This document shows positions 26,338-35,213 of a stretch of DNA of 64,000 bases, piece by piece. Both the position numbers and the translations under genes were made by a program. Positions within the stretch are counted from its first letter, which is position 1, and every line of letters starts with the position of its first letter. Source of the stretch: Nitriliruptor sp040882055 (GTDB taxonomy: Bacteria; Actinomycetota; Nitriliruptoria; Nitriliruptorales; Nitriliruptoraceae). Below the pieces are notes generated by a model, which saw only the letters and a program-made list of their open reading frames with translations, was not told where the DNA came from and searched no databases. The DNA lies in the NCBI GenBank assembly GCA_040882055.1, contig JBBECA010000080.1, forward strand, positions 6,332 to 70,331, in the 5' to 3' direction.

Positions 26338-27912
26338 CTAGAGGGTAGCTAGCACCTGTGCGACGACGATCTTGGTGAGGAACGCGGGCGGGAACAGCAG
26401 CGCGTAGGTCAACGCCACCCGGTCGTCGCCACCGGTGCGGTCGAGCGCCGAGGCGAGCACGGCGGGCTGGCCCTGTGCGCCGGCGAGCATCCCGGCCGTG
26501 CGGGGACCACCGGCTCCGAGCAAGCGCGCCGCGGCCAGCACGCCGATCGCCCCGATGCTCGTCAGCACGGCGCCGAGCCCGAGCAGGAGCAGCCCGCGCG
26601 TCGAGGTGATCGCCGCCGCCAGGTCCTGGCCAGCACCGAGACCGATGACGGCGAGGAACAGCAGCGCGCCGAGCTGACGCAGGGTCTGGTTCGTCGCGTA
26701 AGGCAGCTGCCAGACGACCGGACCCGAGCGTCCGAGCCGTCCGAGCACCAGTCCGACGACCAGCGGACCGGCCGCGGCGCCGAGCACGAGGGAGCGGCCG
26801 GGGAGCGGGATGGTGATGAGCCCGACGAGCAGCCCGAGCAGCAGTCCGAGCGAGAACCCGACCGGGTCGGCGACCACGACCGCGCGTTCGGAGTCCCCGA
26901 GCTCGGCGAGCACCTCGGGCATCCGGTCCCGGGGCGCGATCACCCGGATGCGGTCGCCGAGCTCGACCACGAGGTCGTCGTGGGCGATGACGTCGACGTC
27001 GCCGCGGCGGACGAAGCCCGCGGTCGCTCCGAACCGCTCCAGTTCGAGCTCGCTGATCCGGGAGCCCGCGTGTTCGGGGTTGGACAGCACGACCCGGCGG
27101 AAGTCGAGCTGGCGCCGGTCGAGCACCAGATCCTCGTCGGTGGCGACTCCGACGTGGTCACGGAAGGCTGCCAACGAGCTCGGCGTGCCGATGACCGTGA
27201 CGAGGTCGCCCGGTTCGAACCGCTCCTCCGGGAGCGGGGTGTGTTCGAGGCCGTCGCGCCGCACACGCGAGAAGACGAGCGTGCTGCCACCGAACTGCGT
27301 CAGCTCGGCCACCGACGGGAGGCCAGCGCGGGCGATGACGATCGTGGTGTAGGTCGGCGCTCCGTCGGTCGCCGCATCCTCGGCCGCAGGCCGGCGTTCG
27401 GCGCGCCGTAGCGCGATCCCGACCGCGAGCAGCATCCCGATGACCCCGAACGGGTAGCTGAGCGAGTACCCGACCGCGGGGGAGGGGTCCCCGACCACGT
27501 CGACGACCGCCGCCAGCCCCGAGGTGTTGGTCCCCGCACCGGCGTAGGTCCCCGCGACGTCCGCCGGCGAGAGCCCGAGCGCAGCACCGAGGCCCCACGC
27601 GACGAGCGCCACCACCACGTAGGTCGCCACCGTCGCAGCGATGGCCGGAGCGCCGCGCCGAAGTCCGCCGAAGAAGGTCGGCCCGCCCGCGAGCCCCACG
27701 GTGTAGACGAACAGCGCCAGACCGAGCGTGCCGATCAGCGGCGGCACGGCGGCCGAGACGGGCGGAGCGGCAGCGGAGATGGCGAGTCCCGCGAAGAGGG
27801 CACCCGCGGGCCCGATCGCGGTCCCCGCGATCCGCACCGACCCGAGCACGGTCCCGACCGCGAGCACGAGGAAGATGGCGAGCAGCGGCTGCTCCCCCAG
27901 CATCTCCGTCAC
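26338..27912 (-). CDS. AspT/YidE-family membrane transporter with two TrkA-C domains
   Basis: The 524-residue protein has two sets of about five to six membrane helices flanking a cytoplasmic pair of TrkA-C (RCK_C) domains near residues 200-360. G-A-G-T-N-T-S-G-L-A-A-V-V occurs in the first half, typical of the aspartate:alanine exchanger family. The family exchanges dicarboxylates or amino acids; substrate here is unknown. The GTG at 27912 and an ATG three codons later are both possible starts. It lies two bases upstream of the PCuAC gene, but a link with copper is not implied by sequence. Confidence 0.86.
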   Translation of the reverse strand: MTEMLGEQPLLAIFLVLAVGTVLGSVRIAGTAIGPAGALFAGLAISAAAPPVSAAVPPLIGTLGLALFVYTVGLAGGPTFFGGLRRGAPAIAATVATYVVVALVAWGLGAALGLSPADVAGTYAGAGTNTSGLAAVVDVVGDPSPAVGYSLSYPFGVIGMLLAVGIALRRAERRPAAEDAATDGAPTYTTIVIARAGLPSVAELTQFGGSTLVFSRVRRDGLEHTPLPEERFEPGDLVTVIGTPSSLAAFRDHVGVATDEDLVLDRRQLDFRRVVLSNPEHAGSRISELELERFGATAGFVRRGDVDVIAHDDLVVELGDRIRVIAPRDRMPEVLAELGDSERAVVVADPVGFSLGLLLGLLVGLITIPLPGRSLVLGAAAGPLVVGLVLGRLGRSGPVVWQLPYATNQTLRQLGALLFLAVIGLGAGQDLAAAITSTRGLLLLGLGAVLTSIGAIGVLAAARLLGAGGPRTAGMLAGAQGQPAVLASALDRTGGDDRVALTYALLFPPAFLTKIVVAQVLATL

Positions 27913-27998
27913 CCGGTCACCCCTCGCCGCGATGCGGTCCCCGATGTCGACGAGGCTACGGTGTTCGACCAGCGCGGACCCACGGGGGAGGCACGGCA

Positions 27999-28295
27999 GT
28001 GGACCTGAGCGTCGGATCGCCGGTGGCGGTCGCGATCGGTCTGGTGCTCGTCGTCCTCGGCGCGGTCGGGGCGACCGTCGCCGCTCGCCGTTTCGACGGC
28101 GACGGTCCGGCCTGGCGCGTCCCGCTCGAGCTCATCCCGTTCGGCATCCTCATCGGCGGTGGCGCCTCGCTCGTGCGGGGGTGGGATCTCGGTGCCGGGG
28201 TGCTGGTGGGAGCGGTGTCGGTGCCGTTGGTCGGTGTCGTCGCGCGGCTCGTCGAGGTGCGTCGTTACCGCGCGCGGCGAGGCAGCGGGAGGTGA
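27999..28295 (+). CDS. Small two- to three-helix membrane protein
   Basis: The 98-residue protein has three hydrophobic stretches (residues about 8-28, 44-58 and 66-84) and an Arg-rich C-terminus, so it is an inner-membrane protein with a cytoplasmic tail. I do not recognise a family. GTG follows GGGGGAGGCACGGCA, and TACGGT (27957-27962) is a plausible -10. The stop overlaps the following protease-fold gene start (GTGA), suggesting that the two proteins work together. Confidence 0.65.
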   Translation: MDLSVGSPVAVAIGLVLVVLGAVGATVAARRFDGDGPAWRVPLELIPFGILIGGGASLVRGWDLGAGVLVGAVSVPLVGVVARLVEVRRYRARRGSGR

Positions 28296-29197
28296 CCGGG
28301 CGGCGCAGCTGGCGGAGCACGCTGCTCGGCGATCGCGACCGACTCGGGTGGTGGTTGCTGCCGCTCTTCGTCGCTGTCGGGCTGGCGGGGGCCGTCCTGG
28401 CGGGCTCGCTCGCCGTCGTGTTCTCCTCGCAGCGTGTCGACCGGTTGACGCAGGAGACCGCGTCGGCCAGGGCGGACCTCGCGACGGCCGCCGACGACGT
28501 GCGCGAGGCCGCCGACGAGGCCATCGCGGCCATCGAGGAGGATGCCGAGGCCGTCCGCGACCAGCTCGCCACCGACCTGCCCTACGCCGACGCCGCCGCG
28601 GTCGGGATCGTCCGGCTCGAGGTCGAGCTCGAGCTCCCCACCACCCGTGACCGCGACGGCGAGGAGGTCGGCCCGAGCGCCGAACGGCGGCGAGCCAATG
28701 GGTTCCTGGTCGCTCGTGACGGTGACGAGGGCTTCGTGGTGACCACGCTCGGACTGCTCGAAGACCCGGCCCGCCCGGGGGTCCCCCTCGAGACGCCGGT
28801 GACCCTGCGTGCTGCGAAAGGGTCCAGTTCGGCTCGCGTCCACTCCTGGCACGCTGACCGCGACCTGCTGTTGCTCCGCGCGCCGGTCGCAGGACTCGAC
28901 CCGCTGCCGTGGCGGCCCGCTGAGGAGGCCATCGGTCCGGGCGACCGCGTCACCGCGGTCGGGTTGACGCCGGGTCTCGGCGCCGTCCGGGTGGGCGCCG
29001 TGGTGGCCGCTGCTGACGGGACGGGGGTGATCACCGACCTGCCGACGCTCGAGCTGCTCGCGGGTGGTCCGGTCGTCGACGCCCGCGGCCGTGTCGTCGG
29101 TGTCGCCTCGACGCGCTACAGCCCGTTCAGCGGCGACCCGGTGGTCGTGCCGATCCGGGCGCTCTGCGACGAGCTCCTGGCCAGCTGCCCTTCCTGA
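28292..29197 (+). CDS. Membrane-anchored trypsin-fold protein lacking catalytic His and Ser
   Basis: The 301-residue protein has one membrane helix near residues 20-42, a helical segment (about 45-95, coiled-coil-like A/D/E-rich) and a C-terminal HtrA-like trypsin fold. Relative to HtrA, the catalytic His position is G in V-V-T-T-L-G-L-L-E, the Asp survives in D-R-D-L-L-L-L, and the Ser is Ala in L-L-A-G-G-P-V-V. It is thus predicted to be a non-proteolytic pseudoprotease, perhaps a binding scaffold. It is coupled to the small membrane protein upstream and converges with the penicillin-binding protein. Confidence 0.75.
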   Translation: MTGRRSWRSTLLGDRDRLGWWLLPLFVAVGLAGAVLAGSLAVVFSSQRVDRLTQETASARADLATAADDVREAADEAIAAIEEDAEAVRDQLATDLPYADAAAVGIVRLEVELELPTTRDRDGEEVGPSAERRRANGFLVARDGDEGFVVTTLGLLEDPARPGVPLETPVTLRAAKGSSSARVHSWHADRDLLLLRAPVAGLDPLPWRPAEEAIGPGDRVTAVGLTPGLGAVRVGAVVAAADGTGVITDLPTLELLAGGPVVDARGRVVGVASTRYSPFSGDPVVVPIRALCDELLASCPS

Positions 29198-29203
29198 GGT
29201 CGT

Positions 29204-31384
29204 TCAGCACTCCAGGATGATCAGGCAACGGTCGCCGTCCTCCTCCTCGGCGGGCTCGTCATCCGTGCCCGGAGGTCGCTCGTCGGGCGCCTCCGGTGGC
29301 GGAGGCGCTGGATCCGGCTCCTCCGGCGTCTCCTCGTCGGGCGAGGGCGGGGGGTCGGCCGGTTCGGTCGGTGCGGAGGGAGGCGGCGGAGCGGGGACCT
29401 GGCGCCGTGGGCCGACCTGTGGTCCGGTGCGGTCCTCGGTGCGCAGGTCCGCGACGGTCGGGAACGGCGACGGTTCGACGTCCTCGAGGATGGTGCCGGC
29501 AGCCCGGCTCCACAGCGTCGCAGGCAGGCTGCCACCGGTGACCTCGGAGAGGCCGAGCAGGTCGGTGAGCCCGTCGACGCGGCCGTCCGTGCCAGGATCG
29601 CCGATCCAGACCGCGAGGGACAGCTCCGGCGTGATGCCGACGAACCACGCGTCCTTGGCATCGGTGGTCGTGCCCGTCTTGCCGCCCTGTGGACGACCGA
29701 TGTCGGCTGCTCGACCGGTCCCGCGGGCGACGACGTCCTCGAGGGCGGCGGTCACCTGCCGGGCGACGCGTGGCTCCACCACCCCGTGACAACCGTCGGC
29801 GTCGCGATCGCTCGCCGCCTCGCTCCGGGCCGCCAACACCTCGTCGGTCGGACGCCGGGGGGTGCGAGGTTGCCCGGAGACGACCACCACCTCGTCGGGG
29901 TCCGGCAGCACGGTCCCGTCGATGTCGCGGACCTCGGTGATGCTGCGGGCGGGACAGAGGATGCCGTCGTTGGCGAACGTGCCGAACGCGGACGCCATGT
30001 CGAGCACCGTGGCGCCGAACGACGAGCCTCCGAGGGCGACCGCCGCCTCGGCTCCGACCTCGCTGGCGACGCCGACCTGACGCGCGTGCTCGACGATCCG
30101 GGGTCCGCCGAGCTCGCAGCCGAGCAGCTGGAAGGTGGTGTTGGTCGAGCGCACCAACGCCTCGTGCACCGACAGCTGGCCTCCCGGGCCACCACGCACC
30201 GTGATCGGCGGGCCATCGTGATCGACGCAGTCGTCGATGGTGACGGTGCCCGGGGCGGGTCGGATGCTGGTCGGGGTGACGAGCTCGTCCTCGAGAGCAG
30301 CGGCGTACACGAACGGTTTGAACGACGATCCGTTCTGACGGCGGGTCATCGTGGCCAGATCGAGATCGCCGACGCCCCGGTCACGGCCACCGTGGATCGC
30401 CAGGATGGCCCCGGTCCGGGGATCGACCGCGACGGCGGCCGCCTCGACATCGCCGACCTCATCACCCGGCAGGACCTCGGCGACAGCGTCGTCGAGCGCG
30501 GACTGGACCGCCGGCTCGAAGGTGGTGCGCACGGTGAGCGCTCCGGTGAGCACCGAGCTCGGGCCGTGGACGTGCTCGATCTGCCGCCGCACGTAGCCGA
30601 CGAACGCGGGGGCGGTGCTCGCGATCTCGGGGCGTGGTGCCACCTCGAGCGGACGCTCCTGGGCGCGGCGGACGGCGGTCTGGTCGAGCATCCCGAGCTC
30701 GCTCATCCGCACGAGCAAGGCGTCCCGCCGCGCCCGGGCTCCCTCGGGATCGGCACGGGGGTTGCGCACCGACGGTGCCGGGAGGGTCTGTGCCAGGGTC
30801 GCGGCCTGGGCGGCGTCGAGCTCGCCCGCACCGACGCCGAAGTAGGTCAGCGCTGCCGCCTCGATACCCGCGGCACCCTCGCCGAACGCCACCGCGTTGA
30901 GGTAGCGCTCGAGGATGTCGCGCTTGTCGGTCGACCGCTCGAGGGCGATGGCGATGACCGCCTCCCGGACCTTGCGCATCACGGTGCGGTCGTCGCCGAC
31001 GAACGCGTTCTTGACGTACTGCTGGGTAAGGGTCGAGCCACCCTGGGTGATCCCACCGGTTCGGACGTTGGTGACCACAGCGCGGATGAGCGCGGTCGGA
31101 TCGACACCGTCGTGCTCGTAGAAGCGGGCGTCCTCGGCCGCGACCACCGCGTCGAGCACCACCGGCGCGATCTCGTCGAGCGTGACCACCTCCCGGTCCA
31201 CCTCGGCGGTGAAGCGCGCCAGCACCTCGCCGTGGGTGTCGAGCAGCACGGTCGGTCCGGTCAGTGCGGCGGGTTCGGGGACCTCCCAGTCCACCCGCAG
31301 CGCGATGGCAGCCACGAGCAGGACCAACCCGGTGACGGTCGCGGTCGACGCGACGACGGCCACGAGCGCGCGACGCAGCAGCAC
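29204..31384 (-). CDS. Bifunctional class A penicillin-binding protein (transglycosylase/transpeptidase)
   Basis: The 726-residue protein has an N-terminal membrane helix, a GT51 transglycosylase domain (catalytic E-D-A-R-F-Y-E-H-D-G-V-D, then G-G-S-T-L-T-Q-Q) and a transpeptidase domain with S-S-F-K, S-T-N and K-T-G-T-T. It polymerises and crosslinks peptidoglycan. The C-terminus is a long Pro- and acid-rich tail ending in C-L-I-I-L-E-C, with an unusual terminal pair of cysteines. The GTG at 31384 is chosen for the G-rich ribosome site before it; GTG at 31393 is a close alternative. TAGCCT (31428-31423, minus) is a likely -10. Confidence 0.93.
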   Translation of the reverse strand: MLLRRALVAVVASTATVTGLVLLVAAIALRVDWEVPEPAALTGPTVLLDTHGEVLARFTAEVDREVVTLDEIAPVVLDAVVAAEDARFYEHDGVDPTALIRAVVTNVRTGGITQGGSTLTQQYVKNAFVGDDRTVMRKVREAVIAIALERSTDKRDILERYLNAVAFGEGAAGIEAAALTYFGVGAGELDAAQAATLAQTLPAPSVRNPRADPEGARARRDALLVRMSELGMLDQTAVRRAQERPLEVAPRPEIASTAPAFVGYVRRQIEHVHGPSSVLTGALTVRTTFEPAVQSALDDAVAEVLPGDEVGDVEAAAVAVDPRTGAILAIHGGRDRGVGDLDLATMTRRQNGSSFKPFVYAAALEDELVTPTSIRPAPGTVTIDDCVDHDGPPITVRGGPGGQLSVHEALVRSTNTTFQLLGCELGGPRIVEHARQVGVASEVGAEAAVALGGSSFGATVLDMASAFGTFANDGILCPARSITEVRDIDGTVLPDPDEVVVVSGQPRTPRRPTDEVLAARSEAASDRDADGCHGVVEPRVARQVTAALEDVVARGTGRAADIGRPQGGKTGTTTDAKDAWFVGITPELSLAVWIGDPGTDGRVDGLTDLLGLSEVTGGSLPATLWSRAAGTILEDVEPSPFPTVADLRTEDRTGPQVGPRRQVPAPPPPSAPTEPADPPPSPDEETPEEPDPAPPPPEAPDERPPGTDDEPAEEEDGDRCLIILEC

Positions 31385-31479
31385 CGCCCCCACCTCACCG
31401 TCCCGTCGTCGATGGCTCCCGGAGGCTAACGCCCGGGTTCCACCCCACCCGTCCAGGCCGCACCTAGGGTCGGCGGTCC

Positions 31480-31689
31480 CCTCCGGTGCAGGACGCTCGT
31501 GACCGCTGATGCTGCCGTGTCCGTCCGCGGGCTGNNNNNNNNNNNNNNNNNNNNNNNNNNNNNNNNNNNNNNNNNNNNNNNNNNNNNNNNNNNNNNNNNN
31601 NNNNNNNNNNNNNNNNNNNNNNNNNNNNNNNNNNCCTCCGGTGCAGGACGCTCGTGACCGCTGATGCTGCCGTGTCCGTCCGCGGGCTG
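31480..31689. repeat. Assembly gap with identical 55-base flanks
   Basis: The 55 bases before the N run (31480-31534) are identical to the 55 bases after it (31635-31689). The 100 Ns (31535-31634) are therefore a placeholder at a contig join with a k-mer overlap. Removing the Ns and one copy gives a continuous sequence. The repeated segment carries the start of an ABC transporter ATPase gene, so this is probably not a biological duplication. Confidence 0.88.
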
Positions 31690-32048
31690 ACCAAGCGTTT
31701 CGGTGGCCAGCTCGCCGTCGATGACCTGACCTTCGACGTCCCCGCCGGTGACCGGCGGCGCCGTGGTGCGCTCGCTGGACGACCGCGCGTTGGCCGCGGC
31801 GCTGACCGCTGCGGGGGCTGAGGTGGCCCTCGACCACGACCAGATCACCGTTCGCGGCATCGACGCCGAACGGATCGGCCGCACGGCCCTCGACGCGGGG
31901 ATCGTCCTGACCGAGCTCCGGCGCCGAGCTCGAGGACGTGTTCCTCGAGCTCACCGGCGAAGCCGCACCTGCGCCACCGGGCGCCGACCCGCCGACCGCG
32001 TGGGACGCGCCAGGTCGTGACGCCCCGCACGGGGCGGGTGGCCGATGA
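31499..32048 (+). pseudogene. ABC transporter ATP-binding protein, internally deleted and frameshifted
   Basis: The GTG at 31499 (repeated at 31654) opens V-T-A-D-A-A-V-S-V-R-G-L-T-K-R-F-G-G, a standard drug or lipid ABC ATPase N-terminus, 29 bases after TAGGGT (31465-31470). At about 31750 the text jumps to a C-terminal segment in another frame (V-R-S-L-D-D-R-A-L, I-T-V-R-G-I-D-A), and near 31920 to a third frame (E-L-E-D-V-F-L-E-L-T-G) ending at 32048. Walker A, Q-loop, signature, Walker B and H-loop are all missing. It is either a decayed gene or sequence lost in assembly beside the gap. Its stop overlaps the permease start (ATGA). Confidence 0.75.
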
Positions 32049-32560
32049 CGGGGCTCGTCGCGGCCGAGGTCCGCAAGCTCACCAGCGTCCGCTCGACCTG
32101 GATCCTGACCGTCATCGGGTGGCTGCTCGCCTCGGCCTCGGCGTTGGCGCTGGTCACCGGCGCCTACGAGCCGTTCCAGGGGACCTCGCAGCAGGTCGCC
32201 GACACCATCGCGTCGGCGGGGGGCAAGAAGGTGGGGCAGGGGCTGGTCGGGTCGGTCCTGACCGTGCTCCTCGGCGTCGCCTTCGGGGCGCTGGTGCGAG
32301 CGCAGGTGGTCGCCATCGTGGTCGCGCTCGTGTGGATCTTCGTCATCGAGAACCTGTTCGCGGCGCTGCTGCCCGAGGTCGGCAGGTGGCTGCCGTTCCA
32401 GGCCCTGAACGGCCTCTTCGTCCCGCAGGCGGCTGCGGGGCAGATGCCCGACGGGATGGTCGTGCCGCTCACCGGTCTCGCGGCGCTGCTGGTGTTCACC
32501 GCGTGGGTGGTGGTCTTCACGGCGGCCGCCGCCGTGCTGCTGCGCAAGCGCGACGTCTAA
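32045..32560 (+). CDS. ABC-2 type permease, probably internally shortened
   Basis: The 171-residue frame opens with a typical ABC-2 permease N-terminus (A-E-V-R-K-L-T-S-V-R-S-T-W) and ends with the usual C-terminal helices (A-L-V-R-A-Q-V-V-A-I-V and R-W-L-P-F-Q-A). Such permeases are usually about 240-270 residues; the middle helices appear missing after D-T-I-A-S-A-G-G, near position 32223, although the frame stays open. The start overlaps the damaged ATPase gene, so this was one export operon. Either a real deletion or an assembly collapse removed its middle. Confidence 0.65.
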   Translation: MTGLVAAEVRKLTSVRSTWILTVIGWLLASASALALVTGAYEPFQGTSQQVADTIASAGGKKVGQGLVGSVLTVLLGVAFGALVRAQVVAIVVALVWIFVIENLFAALLPEVGRWLPFQALNGLFVPQAAAGQMPDGMVVPLTGLAALLVFTAWVVVFTAAAAVLLRKRDV

Positions 32561-34218
32561 CCGGGGTCGAGCGCGGCGAGCAGGGCCGTGACGTCAGCGG
32601 GTGCGTCGTCGCGGGCGGCGATGGCCGCCACCTCGCCGTCGTCGACCGTGTCGCGCTCGATGCCGTCGCACAGGCGGTGCAACTGCAGCGCGTGATCGTC
32701 GACCCGGTCGGCGGCGTACCCCGGGGAGTTGCCCCGTGTGACCATGAACGGCCAGTCCGAGGAGGCCAGCAGGGCGAGCTCCCGGGCCACCTGGATGCGG
32801 GCCGCGGCCGTCCCCCGTCCCCCGGCGAGGGCCGTGCGGGCGCGGTGCTCCGCGCGGCGGAGCTCGGCCCACATCGGACGCGTCTGGTCGGTGACCCAGG
32901 ACGCGTGGCCCTTGGCGTACCCCCAGGACGACTCCGGGAGTTCGAGACGACGGGTCGGGGGGTGACGCTCCCGCCGCGACGCGAGCGTGGTGGTGGTCAG
33001 CGCGGGATCGGCGGCCACGGCCCGGATCAGCGCGCCGAGCCAGTCGACGCCCTCGAACCACCAGTGCCCGAACAGCTCGGTGTCGTACGCCGCCACCACC
33101 AGGTCACCGGGCCGTCCGTCGAGCACACCGCGGAGCACCCCCCGCAGGTGTTCGGCGTCGATGGCCGTCCGCGCGTGCGCGCGCTCCGGCACGTAGGTCG
33201 CCTTGCGGTCCGGGGGCAGCTCGTGATCGGTCACCCGCCACGAGGGGTGCAACCCGTAGCCCCCGGTGGCGTACAGGTCGCGGTACCAGACGTTGCCCGG
33301 GTACCCGGCCGTGGGGGACCACACGTGGTAGGCGACCGACAGGTCGCGGGCGTAGGCGACGACGTCGCTGTCGCCGATCAGGACGCCGTCGTGGACGACC
33401 GCCGCCGGCGAGCCTGGCGCTGCCGGCTCGGGGCGGACCGTCCAGTCGCGCTCGCGACCGCCGGCGGCCCGGATGACGGTCGGCGCGTCCACGAGCACGT
33501 GGGAGACGCCGTGGGCGGCGTAGTGCTCCTCGAGCCCGGGGAGCTCCGGTCCGATCCTCGGCAGCGTCGGTGTGCCGTGGACGTCGACCGCGGTCGCGGC
33601 AGCCGTGGCGTCGGCGACCTGCCCACGCGGCCGGTAGCCCATCTCCGGGGCCCAGAGGCCGCGCGGCGCGGAACCGGCCCACCGTGCGTGGCTCGCCAGG
33701 CCGTCGGCGAGCTGGCCGTCGATCAGCGCCGGGTCGGTCTGTAGCGGCAGGTAGGGGTGGGTCGCGGGTCCGCCGAGGAGTTCGATCACGCCGGCCGTCT
33801 GCAGCCGTGCCCACACCCGGAGCAGCCCACCACGTCGTTGGACGTCCTCGTGGTAGTCGAGCAGGCGCGAGAACCGGCGCCAGTAGAAGCTCGACAGCGC
33901 ACGCACGTCGTCGGGTACCAGGTGGTGCCAGCGCTGCTCCTCGCTGCGCCAGACCTGACCGCCGATCCAGGTGCCGAGGTCGTCGGCGAGCTGCCGGTCG
34001 GCCACCTGGTGGGCGACCATCGGGGTGATCCCGAGCGTGAGCACCTCGCGGTGCCCCTCCTCGGCGAGCTGTTCGAGCAGTCCGGTGACCGGCAGCCACG
34101 AGCTCGCCCACGCCTGGAAGAGCCACTCCTCACCGACCGGCCAGCCCCCGTGGCCCCGCAGGTAGGGCAGGTGGGTGTGCAGGACCAGCGCCAGTTCGCC
34201 CGGTGCGGCGCGGGTCAC
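32557..34218 (-). CDS. GH57 family 1,4-alpha-glucan branching enzyme-like protein (Rv3031-like)
   Basis: The 553-residue protein is a GH57 enzyme with the DUF1957 C-terminal part. H-T-H-L-P-Y is near the start, the nucleophile Glu lies in L-W-A-P-E-M-G-Y and the acid/base Asp in A-Y-D-T-E-L-F-G-H-W-W. It should branch or transfer alpha-1,4-glucan. In mycobacteria the homologous Rv3031 acts in methylglucose lipopolysaccharide synthesis beside methyltransferase Rv3030 and etf genes; the same arrangement occurs here. The GTG overlaps the methyltransferase stop by four bases. Confidence 0.9.
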   Translation of the reverse strand: MTRAAPGELALVLHTHLPYLRGHGGWPVGEEWLFQAWASSWLPVTGLLEQLAEEGHREVLTLGITPMVAHQVADRQLADDLGTWIGGQVWRSEEQRWHHLVPDDVRALSSFYWRRFSRLLDYHEDVQRRGGLLRVWARLQTAGVIELLGGPATHPYLPLQTDPALIDGQLADGLASHARWAGSAPRGLWAPEMGYRPRGQVADATAAATAVDVHGTPTLPRIGPELPGLEEHYAAHGVSHVLVDAPTVIRAAGGRERDWTVRPEPAAPGSPAAVVHDGVLIGDSDVVAYARDLSVAYHVWSPTAGYPGNVWYRDLYATGGYGLHPSWRVTDHELPPDRKATYVPERAHARTAIDAEHLRGVLRGVLDGRPGDLVVAAYDTELFGHWWFEGVDWLGALIRAVAADPALTTTTLASRRERHPPTRRLELPESSWGYAKGHASWVTDQTRPMWAELRRAEHRARTALAGGRGTAAARIQVARELALLASSDWPFMVTRGNSPGYAADRVDDHALQLHRLCDGIERDTVDDGEVAAIAARDDAPADVTALLAALDPG

Positions 34219-35045
34219 GCCCCCGGGACGCGGCACACCGCGAGCAGGTCGAGGTGCGAGTCGAGATCGCTGCGGCCGTCCGGCTCGACACGCCCGGGAG
34301 CCACCGAGAACCAGGTCGCGTCCACGCGGTGGACCACGGCACGCAGCCACCGGGGCCAGCGCTCCGGTGGCGCGGCGGCGAGGAGGTCGACGAACCGCCG
34401 GCGGGTCAGGCGCTCGATCGTGCGCAGTTGCCAACCGTGGCCGATGCCGTACAGGCGCGGGACGTCGAACCCGGCGAGGCGGCACTCCTCGACCAGCTCG
34501 GCGGCCGTGAACTCACGGGTGTGGAAGGGGTTGACCGGGGTGTCGCTGTCCGGGGTGAAGGTCAACCGGTTCGGTGTCGCGATCCAGACCTCGCCGCCGG
34601 GGGCGGTCACGCGACGGAGCGAACGCAGGTAGCCCGGGATGTCGTGGAGGTGCTCGATGACCTGGAAGGACACGACCAGGTCGACCTCGTCGTCGCCGAG
34701 GGGCAGGTCCATGAGTTCGGCCTCGTGCACCTCGACGCGTGCGCCGCCGTCCGACCCGTCTCGCCCGTACGCCGCGCGTGCGTGGGCGACGACCGGTGGT
34801 TCGAGGTCGACCCCCACCACGCGGTCCGCACCGGCGTCGGCGAGCATGGCCAGCCCGTAGCCCTCGCCGCAGCCCGCGTCGAGCACCACGCGGGCGCCAG
34901 CGGCCACACGCGCGGCCGCCAGCCGGTAGGCGACCACGTGGCGTTCGAACCAGTACCGCTCGTCGGGGATCCCCGGCAGGGTGCGTTCACCCGTCAGCAC
35001 GAGGCTCGGCGGGTCCGACGGGGCGGGAGCGGGGGAGGCGGTCAC
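34215..35045 (-). CDS. SAM-dependent methyltransferase (Rv3030-like)
   Basis: The 276-residue protein has motif I V-L-D-A-G-C-G-E-G-Y-G, an acidic strand-2 end (V-V-G-V-D-L-E) and S-F-Q-V-I-E-H-L. N-P-F-H-T-R-E-F follows in the substrate region. Paired with the GH57 enzyme it resembles the mycobacterial Rv3030-Rv3031 pair for methylglucose lipopolysaccharide. A counterpart of the glycosyltransferase Rv3032 is not in this window. The GTG at 35045 is preferred; an alternative GTG at 35081 adds 12 residues. It is transcribed away from etfBA. Confidence 0.83.
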   Translation of the reverse strand: MTASPAPAPSDPPSLVLTGERTLPGIPDERYWFERHVVAYRLAAARVAAGARVVLDAGCGEGYGLAMLADAGADRVVGVDLEPPVVAHARAAYGRDGSDGGARVEVHEAELMDLPLGDDEVDLVVSFQVIEHLHDIPGYLRSLRRVTAPGGEVWIATPNRLTFTPDSDTPVNPFHTREFTAAELVEECRLAGFDVPRLYGIGHGWQLRTIERLTRRRFVDLLAAAPPERWPRWLRAVVHRVDATWFSVAPGRVEPDGRSDLDSHLDLLAVCRVPGA

Positions 35046-35106
35046 GGCCGCGGAGCCTACGACGGTGCTGGGGGCGACCACGAACCCGGCCGGTCGTCCC
35101 GGAGTG

Positions 35107-35138
35107 ACTTTGAGCGTCCGCTCAAAGTTCCATAGGCT
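35107..35138 (+). promoter_or_regulatory. Promoter with overlapping perfect palindrome before etfB
   Basis: ACTTTGAGCG (35107-35116) and CGCTCAAAGT (35119-35128) form a perfect 10-base inverted repeat with a two-base centre. TTGAGC at 35110-35115 can serve as -35 and TAGGCT at 35133-35138 as -10, exactly 17 bases apart. The palindrome covers the -35 and most of the spacer, the classic place for a repressor. It lies between the divergent methyltransferase and etfB, so it may regulate both. Confidence 0.7.
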
Positions 35139-35213
35139 GCGGGTCGGCCCCAGGTGTCCGCTCGCTCACGCACGAGGCGCGGCCGCCACCGACGACCAGG
35201 AGAGGGAGACCGG

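Noticed and set aside
31480..31689. The 55-base direct repeat as a target-site duplication or attachment site
   Set aside because: The exact 55-base length on both sides of Ns, repeated at the second gap with unrelated sequence, points to assembly k-mer overlap rather than mobile DNA.
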